Source of the DNA: Hyphomicrobiaceae bacterium
GTDB taxonomy: Bacteria > Pseudomonadota > Alphaproteobacteria > Rhizobiales > Methyloligellaceae
Length of the DNA stretch: 64,000 nt
NCBI GenBank assembly: GCA_020637815.1
Contig: JACKJS010000001.1
Coordinates: forward strand, 1-64,000
Direction: 5' to 3'
Shown: positions 9,801 through 16,007 of the stretch, piece by piece
Layout of the letters: every line of letters starts with the position of its first letter
Position numbering within the stretch: position 1 is the first letter of the stretch
Notes under the pieces: model-generated
Database searches by the model: none
Told to the model about the DNA's origin: nothing
What the model saw: the letters and a program-made list of their open reading frames with translations, nothing else
Program-made: the position numbers and the translations under genes

Positions 9801-11360
9801 CTAGGGTTCGTCAGACCCCGTGCCGTCACCCTATCTGACCTCCTTCATGAGGAAATGGGCACGGATCAGCGTATCGACGCCGCCACCGCCGACCGATTGG
9901 GCGAAGTCCTCACATCGGAAGGGCTTGAGCAGGAGCCGCTCTATCAGGAACGCAAACCATTGCTCGAAGTAGCGCGAGAGGCAAAATTTCTTGCGCAGGA
10001 CGGTTCGTGGCGCTCGGTTCGCGAACTGAATTTGGAAGCCGTCGGCGGCGACGACGAATTGCTCATGTGCGCTTTTGCTCCGGAAAGTGCGCGACTTGAC
10101 GGGCGGTATCGGGGATTCGCGGTTGAGTTCTTCAAGGTCGCGCGGGCGCAATCCGGTTACGGGCCGCACCCCGCGCTCCTACACAAGTGGGCGTTGGGCG
10201 CCGACCAACCGGATAAGCGCAAAGCGGTTCTGCGGTACGTCGTCTCCGGCCGACAAGGCCGGGCGTTGGCGGATGCCCTGCGTGGCGAGCGTCCGGCGTG
10301 GATTCCGCTTCCGCTTGAGCGTCTCCTCGCGGACCCTCTGCTGGATGGCTGGCCGGATGAGGATCGTAAGCGGCTGCTCCTCGAACTTGGCGGGCATCAC
10401 TTGTTCAACGTGGCCCCTGAGTATCCGTCGCAGCAGCTTGATAGCGCCGACCCTGAGGCGGTTCTGTGCGCCATCCATGACTGGTGGGCGGAGGTTGCTG
10501 ACGAGGAGCGCGCCTCCTATTCCGCCTCCGTCTACCCCGCATTTTTCGCCCCCTACGCACTGCGCGAAGGAACCGACCGCGCCGCCTGGTTCACGCTCTT
10601 CGCGCTGGCCTGTTTTCAGTCATTCGGACGCGCGCGGGACGGCCAGCACCGGCGGTTCATCGAGCGGGGGTGGGACCAGGGCTGGTGGCGGGATCTGGCG
10701 GAGTCGCGCCCACCGGACGATGTCCAGTCCTGGCTAGACCGTCTGGAAAGGTGGAGTGCTCCCGAGGAGGTCGATCAGACGTTCCTTCCGTGGCGGCGCG
10801 CGTTCGTCGACCTCTACACCGTAGCCCGTTGGCTCGAGGAGTATGTCGAGGTGATCCGAGCGCTCCCGCGCATCGTCCGCGAGCGTGGCGCTGTTTCGCT
10901 GAACGACGTGCTCCGGCCGAGCTTCTCTCCCGTGATCATGCCGCTAGGTCTCGATGCCGCTCCGCTCAGCCGGTCTCTTGGAATCGGCACAAACTGGATG
11001 ATTCGGGAAATGCTGCGCCAGGGCGTTTATGAAGCGCAGGATGCGGACCCCATGGCTCCTTATTGCTGGGCTCCATCGCAGCGCGTCCGCAGGCTGCTAA
11101 ACGCGCTTGGCGCGGGTGTTAGGGAATGGGCCGACAAGGAAGAAAGCCGCGCCATTCACACGTTTGTCGTCAACAACATCGGCGCCGAGCGCGCCCGCTT
11201 CGTTGGCGACTATGATCTCCCGCTGCAGCTGATAACGCGTGATGTTCATGGCGCGGCACGCACGCACTGCTTCCAAGCCGCCAACCTCGAGCCTCCGGAT
11301 TTCGACACTGCGCACGAGGCATTGGAGGACGAGCCAACCTTCGAAACGAGCGACCCATGA
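3840..11360 (+). CDS. Giant sacsin-like protein with two GHKL/Hsp90-type ATPase modules
   Basis: At 2506 residues this is the largest protein in the window. Residues about 10-130 form a sacsin-type N-terminal ATPase: N-box KELLQNADDS, G1 box VVNDGKF and G2 box GAIGKFGFGQKAVFHL. A second copy begins near residue 1560 with LFELFQNADDAY, IIHWGRPIN and LTGKFGLGFKSVHVL. The rest is long helical sequence without motifs I recognise. Sacsin-like ATPases occur in several bacterial defence loci, where they are presumed to act as chaperone-like or sensor ATPases. The start ATG overlaps the helicase stop by 8 nt, and its own stop overlaps the next ATG as ATGA, so translation is probably coupled. In the second module the G1 Asp is replaced by Trp, so that site may not hydrolyse ATP normally. 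Defence function is inferred. Confidence 0.8.
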   Translation: MPEFRVSPISIVNQIKSNLQDRYGSGYPILKELLQNADDSEAQRFHLNALPGWPGAANPLLRWPGLLVVNDGKFRPDDERGITSFGESSKATDSGAIGKFGFGQKAVFHLCDAFVVHAHRNPAPFSTVVNPFLGVDVDGNVSSEWEPPNGEGLAQADLGLLSDAVPSDFQERWLALWLPFRRRELQPAPGVSFSSNFPSASATIAALVKPADLRLVLTGLRHLTSVDIREQGSIRCSITIDSARGRLLGPVKWTSGVRTFGGDARALPGREAAPFVGREATLPVDRLGLLQRDPHWPTTIDVRSPQPKPEKGEPHGAATLIRASQDRPAELRISWAVFLPVSDEADICIPLGEGPLGQWRMLLHGYFFLDAGRREIEGLKAPAAPDHPVDAAALRRTWNAELRDSVVLPLIPALLRDALESKIATSVELRDLVRSLAGSSWFQSHRRAICRENALCRVLAESGGMAWRLTSSGAIIRPLPGRVEDVPKRIDELFPAIHSWARAEDVLLAVDRSAVLAPEPVDWTPDNLGTLFATLSPRAFQAGALAPLLMDFLALVERSEVQFRALGPGLVSALRNAMSDTVPLASADQIKAILTYVPRGILFPLPAAVEHRQVLRALATAPTTILAVRAAWSDDHALQLQISDSDLKQLLEALEPHVGGDLADQAAPAALAFLMRASHDISRLARDPDFASIQVLRARDVRRSTIAPLSLQVLVARSEAGQLFGASPEANRLLPLVAQALPDADPLILEGKTADFIRETGGGLLALQVANKASVFALIDHSAQFGTDQSRARLLERLQPTDDDDRAALRRLCAGAHEAGDAKADVWALDGAPAGIERTVTSLLRQSASDFLVPSCIGAELRPRLRSYLGIRELDSGGLEALLVKNLQAFSQLELTLPERDAFLLTNLPDALLRRLPIHVRSDGAVGDAENAFVEGSWPIPASLRKHVLTVELSSDPGVRARQQRILTAWTPASQIETALSLADPHRWHSEILDALDALGRGQERPGSDLAKALQERPWLVADGLPVAPRDVLALPPSVDEAARRLLIADGQRPPFFPSRQLAVDIREHAAFARLIEWILPDQATSLDVLALMIEDSKIVGHLGRVEATQVGDFAIIAQTGVDLGLEGWPLVSAVLTSLRDETEDIVKLVAAFAGLDASGADVAGTHLDCLATLAQETGRAAEAARRIYLRAFDVIAKWPEAARRQVFRTTRVPTESGVWREGSEVIQDGEGIEPAHLLAGEYASMLRRSDPALPQSSGQADPRDPSAVLPVQPDGVQTVDLPALEAEGATQQRAFLEAWRGRVPSDLVIIYLGLVGRNDSLREIAEGWRTDASADVETLWAALDAHFPKHVLYPNTLAEEIDQRRFVIERVTGSHVRATALSGDPFDAPVADASGGMIVGNLHKSPQGIRDADDTIRSLITLPLRSIDLTGRGHREASGIFRRFIETIASDCLWLGMANQQAALHDILDQAVQIDQATLEETERLLRDQLPAILAELKLPTEHRAQAALRRYQQGAGRHAHLNGPPHELVDLKTSLWEAVATPQSGPELLAAVRKKIHEFGYSASRVLFELFQNADDAYLQLAAPAEDARFRVEVASHAAEGFRIIHWGRPINHLGPAPDEGRRLGHDRDLLNMLLMNFSEKRPGENLTGKFGLGFKSVHVLSDSVGIASGFIALRTAGGFLPMSWPKGIDEAEVAKHPDGRKATLIDVPFSAETSEPGKEAIRAFRASMTWLTVFARSIRRIEILDDDPAVVSCSTSEFVDENDIAVVSISGAHHERALRFDLGDGFIWLLRIEAAGPSRFPADLRRLWNLAPLEEDLRSGWLLNGPFAVDPGRGRIAGGIADRQELFASLGRALGERLLRLFDLCQSDWLAFSQALDLDAPENPARTIFWTRLFEVLCLDVDDDLARHLHARTLGYGRLVAERPAVPTGLSWPFDGLVQASVVDRFTDGALADSAILERVRAWPTLVALEGRIVASDIAGQLRKLGFVRPRAVTLSDLLHEEMGTDQRIDAATADRLGEVLTSEGLEQEPLYQERKPLLEVAREAKFLAQDGSWRSVRELNLEAVGGDDELLMCAFAPESARLDGRYRGFAVEFFKVARAQSGYGPHPALLHKWALGADQPDKRKAVLRYVVSGRQGRALADALRGERPAWIPLPLERLLADPLLDGWPDEDRKRLLLELGGHHLFNVAPEYPSQQLDSADPEAVLCAIHDWWAEVADEERASYSASVYPAFFAPYALREGTDRAAWFTLFALACFQSFGRARDGQHRRFIERGWDQGWWRDLAESRPPDDVQSWLDRLERWSAPEEVDQTFLPWRRAFVDLYTVARWLEEYVEVIRALPRIVRERGAVSLNDVLRPSFSPVIMPLGLDAAPLSRSLGIGTNWMIREMLRQGVYEAQDADPMAPYCWAPSQRVRRLLNALGAGVREWADKEESRAIHTFVVNNIGAERARFVGDYDLPLQLITRDVHGAARTHCFQAANLEPPDFDTAHEALEDEPTFETSDP

Positions 11361-14020
11361 CGACCACGCAACGGCAGCTTGAACCAGGCATTCCCGTCCA
11401 GCACCCGCGGCACGGCAGTGGACGTGTGGTCGTGGATCTCGGAGCCACGGTCGTCGTGCGATTCGGTGGAACCGTGGAGCAAGTGCTCGCAAGCGAAGTC
11501 GTGGAAGTTCCATCGCTCGCTTCAGCGATCCGCCAGAATTTGCCCGCCGATCCCACCGAGGCGCTTCTTCGCGCGCAGGCGCTCGCAATTGGGTCTGTCA
11601 ACGACCAGTGGGGTGTCTTCTCCCGGTCACGGGTGCAGTTGCTTCCCCATCAATTGTGGGTCTGCCGAAAAGTGAGCCAGGAATGGCCCTTCCGATGGCT
11701 TATCGCAGACGATGTGGGGCTTGGTAAGACGATTGAATGCGGCCTGGTTCTCATGCCGCTGATCGCTTCGGGCCGCGTGCGCCGGTTGTTGATTTTGGCG
11801 CCTGCCAAACTCGTGCCGCAGTGGCAATTCCGTCTGAAGGACATGTTCGACATTCGACTCCAGCGCTATGTCGCGGAGGCGGATACCGAGCGCGGCGACT
11901 TCTGGGCGACAGCCTCAATGGTTGTCGCGTCTTTTCACACGCTGCGCGATGACCGGCGCGGCGCGCGTCAGCGGCTTCTTGAAGCCGATCCGTGGGACTT
12001 GGTCATCGTCGACGAAGCTCACCACCTGAGTGTCGATGAGCGCGCGGGCGAGACTCTGGCTTACAGCCTCGTTTCGGAACTCCAGAACCGTGCGAAGATC
12101 AATTCGCTGCTTTTCTTTACCGGCACGCCGCATCGGGGAAAGGACTTTGGGTTCTTTGGCCTCATGCGTCTCGTGCGACCCGATCTGTTTGATCCTGAGG
12201 CGGACAGATTCGCGCAGCTGGTCCACCTCCCCAAGGTGATGATCCGAAACAACAAGGCGACCGTCACCGACCTTCAGGGACAGCGAATTTTCACGCCGGT
12301 CACGGTGCATAGCCGCGAGTATGGCTATAGTGACGCGGAAGCTCGTTTCTACCGTACGCTCAGCGAATTCATTCTCGACGGCCGGGCCTACGCGGCGACT
12401 CTCGATGGCCGTGCGCAGACAGCGCGCATGCTTGTGCTCATCACCCTTCAGAAGCTGGCCGCGAGCTCAATTGCGGCCATCCGAAACGCGCTTCGCAAAC
12501 GGCGCGGCATGCTGGCGGAGCTCGTCCGGCGTTCGGACGGCGTGGCCTCGGTTGCGCTGCCTGATGAAGGTCAGGCGACGCTCGACGATCTTGCCGACGC
12601 GGAAGAAGCGCTGCCGGTCTCCGCCGCCGTCCTCCTTATGGAGGACGAGATACGCCGATTGGATGAGCTGATCGCGTTGAGCGACGATATCATTAGTGAG
12701 ACCAAGATCGAGCGCCTGCTTGAGATGATTGGCACGGAATTCGCGGCCGATGAGCCGGTCCTGCTATTCACGGAGTACAAGGCCACGCAAGCGCTCGTGA
12801 TAAATGCTTTGCATCGCCGTTTTGGGTTTGGTTCTGCCGCATTTATCAACGGCGACGAGCGGCTGGATGGCATGCAGCAAGCTTCCGGCCGGGTGGCCGT
12901 CATCAGCCAGCCTCGGGAGCAGGCGGCCGATGCCTTTAACGCTGGCAAGGTACGCTTTCTCGTGTCGACCGAGGCCGGCGGTGAGGGCATCGACCTTCAG
13001 GAACGATGCGCCGTCCTGGTCCATGCCGACATGCCGTGGAATCCGATGCGCCTCCATCAGCGGGTGGGGCGCTTGTCCCGCTATGGCCAGAAGCGGCCGG
13101 TTTCCGTCTACATCTTGCGCAACCCGGACACCGTTGAGGCTCGGATCTGGGACCTTCTCAATGCCAAGCTAGAGCGCATCCAGCTGGCCTTGTCGTCGGT
13201 GATGGAGGAAGAGGAGGATATATCGCTGCTAGTGGTCGGGATGACCGGAAGCTCTCTGTTCAACGAGCTATTCGCCGGCGCGGAAGGCCTCTCGAAAGAC
13301 AGGTTAACCTCCTGGTTCGACCAGTCCACCGCGACCTTGGGCGGACGTGATGTGGTTGAGACCGTCCGTGAGCTCCTCGGAGGTGTATCGCGGTTCGATT
13401 TCCAGCAGGTGGGCAAGGACCTCCCGAAAGTCGATCTTCCGGACCTTGAAAAGTTCTTCACATTGGCTGTGAGCCGGCATGGGCGCCGGGTCTTTCGGCG
13501 GGACGACGGGCTGGAAGTCAAGGCGCCTGACGAATGGCGGGCGCGGAGCTACGCGGTCCGGGAAAAGTACGAAGGTCTCGTCTTTGATCGCAGCCTGCGC
13601 GGGAAAAACGTTGCGTCCCGGGTTCTCGGAGTTGGCCATGTCCTTTTTGACCTCGCCCTTGAAGAAGCGCGAACCCGGTCCGCCAGCCTCGCATGCGTCG
13701 GCGGCCTGCAGCAGCCTTTGCTCATCGTGACGGTTGAAGACGAGGTCACGGGGACGGGTGCTCTCGTCCACCGTCTCGTGTTTGGTGTTCGCGAGAATGG
13801 AGAAAAACTTGAAGTGCTTCGGGACTGGGAGCTTCTCCAAATCCTCAACAACTTGTCGCCCACCTCCGCGCCAAGCGGCGCGGAGAAGGAACGTGAGGAC
13901 ATCGGGCCAACAATTGAACGCTTGAAAACGTCGTTTGATGCGAATCTTTCTGTCTACGCGCCAGCACTTCATCGACCAGTTTCCTGGTCAGAAATGCTGC
14001 TCCTCGCTGTGAAGCATTGA
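11357..14020 (+). CDS. SNF2/RapA-like DEAD/DEAH helicase of the defence operon
   Basis: An 887-residue superfamily 2 ATPase. An N-terminal small beta domain (residues 10-50, with VQHPRHGSGRVV) is followed by Walker A ADDVGLGKTIE near residue 117, DEAH box VIVDEAHHLS near 217, motif III FFTGTPHRG near 252, motif V STEAGGEGIDLQ near 537 and motif VI QRVGRLSRYGQ near 568. The architecture matches the RapA/HepA and DrmD-like branch of SNF2 proteins, which translocate on double-stranded DNA. The C-terminal 300 residues are unassigned. The start codon overlaps the stop of the sacsin-like gene as ATGA. Its role in this locus is likely DNA translocation or remodelling in concert with the upstream ATPases. 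Confidence 0.85.
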   Translation: MTTTQRQLEPGIPVQHPRHGSGRVVVDLGATVVVRFGGTVEQVLASEVVEVPSLASAIRQNLPADPTEALLRAQALAIGSVNDQWGVFSRSRVQLLPHQLWVCRKVSQEWPFRWLIADDVGLGKTIECGLVLMPLIASGRVRRLLILAPAKLVPQWQFRLKDMFDIRLQRYVAEADTERGDFWATASMVVASFHTLRDDRRGARQRLLEADPWDLVIVDEAHHLSVDERAGETLAYSLVSELQNRAKINSLLFFTGTPHRGKDFGFFGLMRLVRPDLFDPEADRFAQLVHLPKVMIRNNKATVTDLQGQRIFTPVTVHSREYGYSDAEARFYRTLSEFILDGRAYAATLDGRAQTARMLVLITLQKLAASSIAAIRNALRKRRGMLAELVRRSDGVASVALPDEGQATLDDLADAEEALPVSAAVLLMEDEIRRLDELIALSDDIISETKIERLLEMIGTEFAADEPVLLFTEYKATQALVINALHRRFGFGSAAFINGDERLDGMQQASGRVAVISQPREQAADAFNAGKVRFLVSTEAGGEGIDLQERCAVLVHADMPWNPMRLHQRVGRLSRYGQKRPVSVYILRNPDTVEARIWDLLNAKLERIQLALSSVMEEEEDISLLVVGMTGSSLFNELFAGAEGLSKDRLTSWFDQSTATLGGRDVVETVRELLGGVSRFDFQQVGKDLPKVDLPDLEKFFTLAVSRHGRRVFRRDDGLEVKAPDEWRARSYAVREKYEGLVFDRSLRGKNVASRVLGVGHVLFDLALEEARTRSASLACVGGLQQPLLIVTVEDEVTGTGALVHRLVFGVRENGEKLEVLRDWELLQILNNLSPTSAPSGAEKEREDIGPTIERLKTSFDANLSVYAPALHRPVSWSEMLLLAVKH

Positions 14021-14062
14021 CGAGCAACCACTATATCGAACTTGCTTAAGCCGGAGGTGGCC

Positions 14063-14503
14063 ATGTATCGGCTCACCCTTGGTTACGTCTGGAAGCAGAA
14101 GCCGACGCCGGTCGTGCTGCGCCGGACCGGGCGTGGTGAGAAGCTTCGGGTGCGACTGCCATTTGCCGACGACAATCGGCAATGGCTGCAGAACGGCCGG
14201 CGCACGGCACCTGAATGGATTGGGCGCGCGGACGCCTATTGGGAGCTGCCGAAGTCCTGGTTCAACGACTTCGTCGATCGGGCGCTGCAGCGCTACGGCA
14301 AGGTCTACATTATCCAACCCTATCGCGAGCAGGAGATCTGCGCGCGTGCGTGCCAGGAAGCACGAGGGCATGAATGCCAGTGTTCTTGCATGGGCGCCAA
14401 CCATGGCATCGGCAATGATGGGAGCTGGTTCGAGGTCTCCGACACCTTCTCGACCCGGTGGGGCAACCGCGAGCTCGCGTGTCGCCTGCTTACTGCGCGA
14501 TAG
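14063..14503 (+). CDS. Small Cys-rich protein of unknown function
   Basis: 146 residues. I chose the ATG at 14063 because GGAGGTGG lies 8 nt upstream; a longer frame could start at a TTG at 14042. The N-terminal half is basic and begins with a predicted beta strand (MYRLTLGYVW). The C-terminal half holds a dense cysteine motif, CARACQEARGHECQCSCMG followed by ANHG, which looks like a metal or Fe-S site. It lies 42 nt after the SNF2-like gene on the same strand and is probably the last gene of the defence operon. I do not recognise a named domain. It could be a small nucleic-acid-binding accessory protein, but that is a guess. Confidence 0.7.
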   Translation: MYRLTLGYVWKQKPTPVVLRRTGRGEKLRVRLPFADDNRQWLQNGRRTAPEWIGRADAYWELPKSWFNDFVDRALQRYGKVYIIQPYREQEICARACQEARGHECQCSCMGANHGIGNDGSWFEVSDTFSTRWGNRELACRLLTAR

Positions 14504-14508
14504 GCGAG

Positions 14509-14539
14509 TGCCCGATCAGACACCCTATGCTATCGGGCA
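14509..14539. terminator. Inverted repeat between two convergent defence operons
   Basis: TGCCCGAT at 14509-14516 pairs with ATCGGGCA at 14532-14539 around a 15-nt loop. It sits between the Cys-rich gene (ends 14503) and the patatin gene (stop at 14525-14527, inside the loop). There is no T tract on either side, so it is a weak candidate for a bidirectional terminator or for mRNA 3'-end protection. Confidence 0.4.
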
Positions 14540-15559
14540 ACGGATGAATTTGTCGACCGCGCCGTCGAGAAACACCCGCTCGATGTGATGCCCGGCACCT
14601 TCGACGAGACTGCGTGCCACCATCGGCAGCTCCCGGACCGAACGTTGCACGTCATCCATCGCGATCGGCGCATCGCTCTCCGGCACATCGATCCGTGTGA
14701 CGTTGTTCTTGCCGACCAGCAGATAGGCTTGACCGAGCGCGTTGTGTGACTGTGCGCGGGCGGCCGCATTGAAGGAACGCATGAACGCCCAATCCTTGAT
14801 GCCGCCATTGCGCGCTCGATCATCGACGGTGAACGTGGACTGGCCAGTTCCTAGGCTCAGGATGCGCAGGTTTTCGCGTGCAATGTCGAAGCAGGCGAGA
14901 GCGTCGACCAGAGCGTTCATGACCGGATTGTTGGCCCAGATGCCGCCATCGATCATGACGTAACCGTCGTCCTCGACACCGGGATAATAGGACGGGGCCG
15001 CCGTCGTGTGGAGCGCCACATGCGCGAACTTCTTGTGGCGGTCCTTCTGATAGTCGGGGTGGTGCGGCGTCTTGTAGAGGAACGGCTCGCCGTGTCGCCC
15101 TTCGAAGCTCGGGATCACAAGGCGCGTAATGGCGTCGTCGAGCACCTTGTCGCCGAAGATCCGCAGCAGTTCCTCCTTTAGAGCAGCTTGGTCGTGCTTC
15201 GGCTTGAACACCCAGCGCATCACCCTCGACAGTTTGCCGAGCCCCGCCGCCGGTGGGAAGATGCGCTCGCCACGCTCGAGATAGATATTCAAGGCCTCTC
15301 GCGCCGTCATCCCATGGGCAAGGGCGAGCGCGATGATGCCGCCCGTCGAAGTGCCGGCGATCATGTCGAAGTGATTGGCGATCGACCCACCGCCCAGAAA
15401 GCGGCTTTCGAGTTCGGCCAGCACGGCTGCAGGAAACACGCCGCGAATGCCGCCACCGTCGATCGACAGGATGCGGAAAGGGCGGCCTTGCCGCCACGGC
15501 TGCTTGAGGCGCGCCTGCTGAATGGTGCCATCCGACCGCCGCGGCGGAACATAGTTCAT
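14525..15559 (-). CDS. capV: CBASS effector: patatin-like phospholipase (CapV type)
   Basis: 344 residues from the ATG at 15559. It carries the patatin oxyanion loop DGGGIRG (residues 34-40), the nucleophile elbow GTSTG (Ser71) and the catalytic Asp in DGGIWANNP (Asp204), so the Ser-Asp dyad is intact. CapV-type enzymes are switched on by the cyclic nucleotide made by the neighbouring CD-NTase and degrade membrane phospholipids, killing the infected cell. Its ATG overlaps the TGA of the E2-like gene (ATGA), so it is the third gene of a three-gene operon. The longer frame that starts at 15709 merely reads back into the E2 gene in another frame and was not used. Confidence 0.88.
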   Translation of the reverse strand: MNYVPPRRSDGTIQQARLKQPWRQGRPFRILSIDGGGIRGVFPAAVLAELESRFLGGGSIANHFDMIAGTSTGGIIALALAHGMTAREALNIYLERGERIFPPAAGLGKLSRVMRWVFKPKHDQAALKEELLRIFGDKVLDDAITRLVIPSFEGRHGEPFLYKTPHHPDYQKDRHKKFAHVALHTTAAPSYYPGVEDDGYVMIDGGIWANNPVMNALVDALACFDIARENLRILSLGTGQSTFTVDDRARNGGIKDWAFMRSFNAAARAQSHNALGQAYLLVGKNNVTRIDVPESDAPIAMDDVQRSVRELPMVARSLVEGAGHHIERVFLDGAVDKFIRCPIA

Positions 15560-16005
15560 CGCGTTATCTCCCCGACCTCGTTGAGGGGCTGGCTGGCGTG
15601 GCGTCCACCACCGGTCCAGCGCCCGGTCATCAACCAAAGCTCGTAGCAGGCGAGCCAGTCGAGCGCCCAAGGTAGCGTCGTGCTGGCGATGGTCATGGAC
15701 GCCGTCCATTCATTCTCGCGAGGATCGAACAGGCAAAGCGTCGGATCTTCGGCCGGCGGATAGACATGGGGCAGTTGCCCCTCGGAATTGCCGGGCAATC
15801 GGATCAGCTTCGGCGAGAGCACCCGCACTTCCGGGAACGATCCCAGTTCGTAGCGGATCTCCAAGGAGTAGGTCGCATATTGCGGCCTTACGCTCCCAAC
15901 CCACCGCGCAGACTGCGCGCGGCGGTCAATCCGGCGTGCCGAGAATTGCGGCCAGGTCGCCTTCATGGCGGCGATCTGCTCGTCGATAGAAAGGATCGCC
16001 ACCAT
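15556..16005 (-). CDS. Stand-alone E2-like conjugating enzyme of type II short CBASS
   Basis: 149 residues from the ATG at 16005; a GTG one codon earlier (16008) is also possible. The C-terminal half has the bacterial E2 signature: a His in LPHVYPP (His80), the presumed catalytic Cys in PTLCLFDP (Cys91), then TLPWALDWLACYELW and TGRWTGGGRH. No E1/ThiF domain and no JAB peptidase is present in the locus, which defines the short form of type II CBASS. From published work on such systems as I recall it, this E2 processes and conjugates the C-terminus of the CD-NTase to raise its activity. The gene sits directly after the CD-NTase with overlapping stop and start. Confidence 0.8.
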   Translation of the reverse strand: MVAILSIDEQIAAMKATWPQFSARRIDRRAQSARWVGSVRPQYATYSLEIRYELGSFPEVRVLSPKLIRLPGNSEGQLPHVYPPAEDPTLCLFDPRENEWTASMTIASTTLPWALDWLACYELWLMTGRWTGGGRHASQPLNEVGEITR

Positions 16006-16007
16006 CA

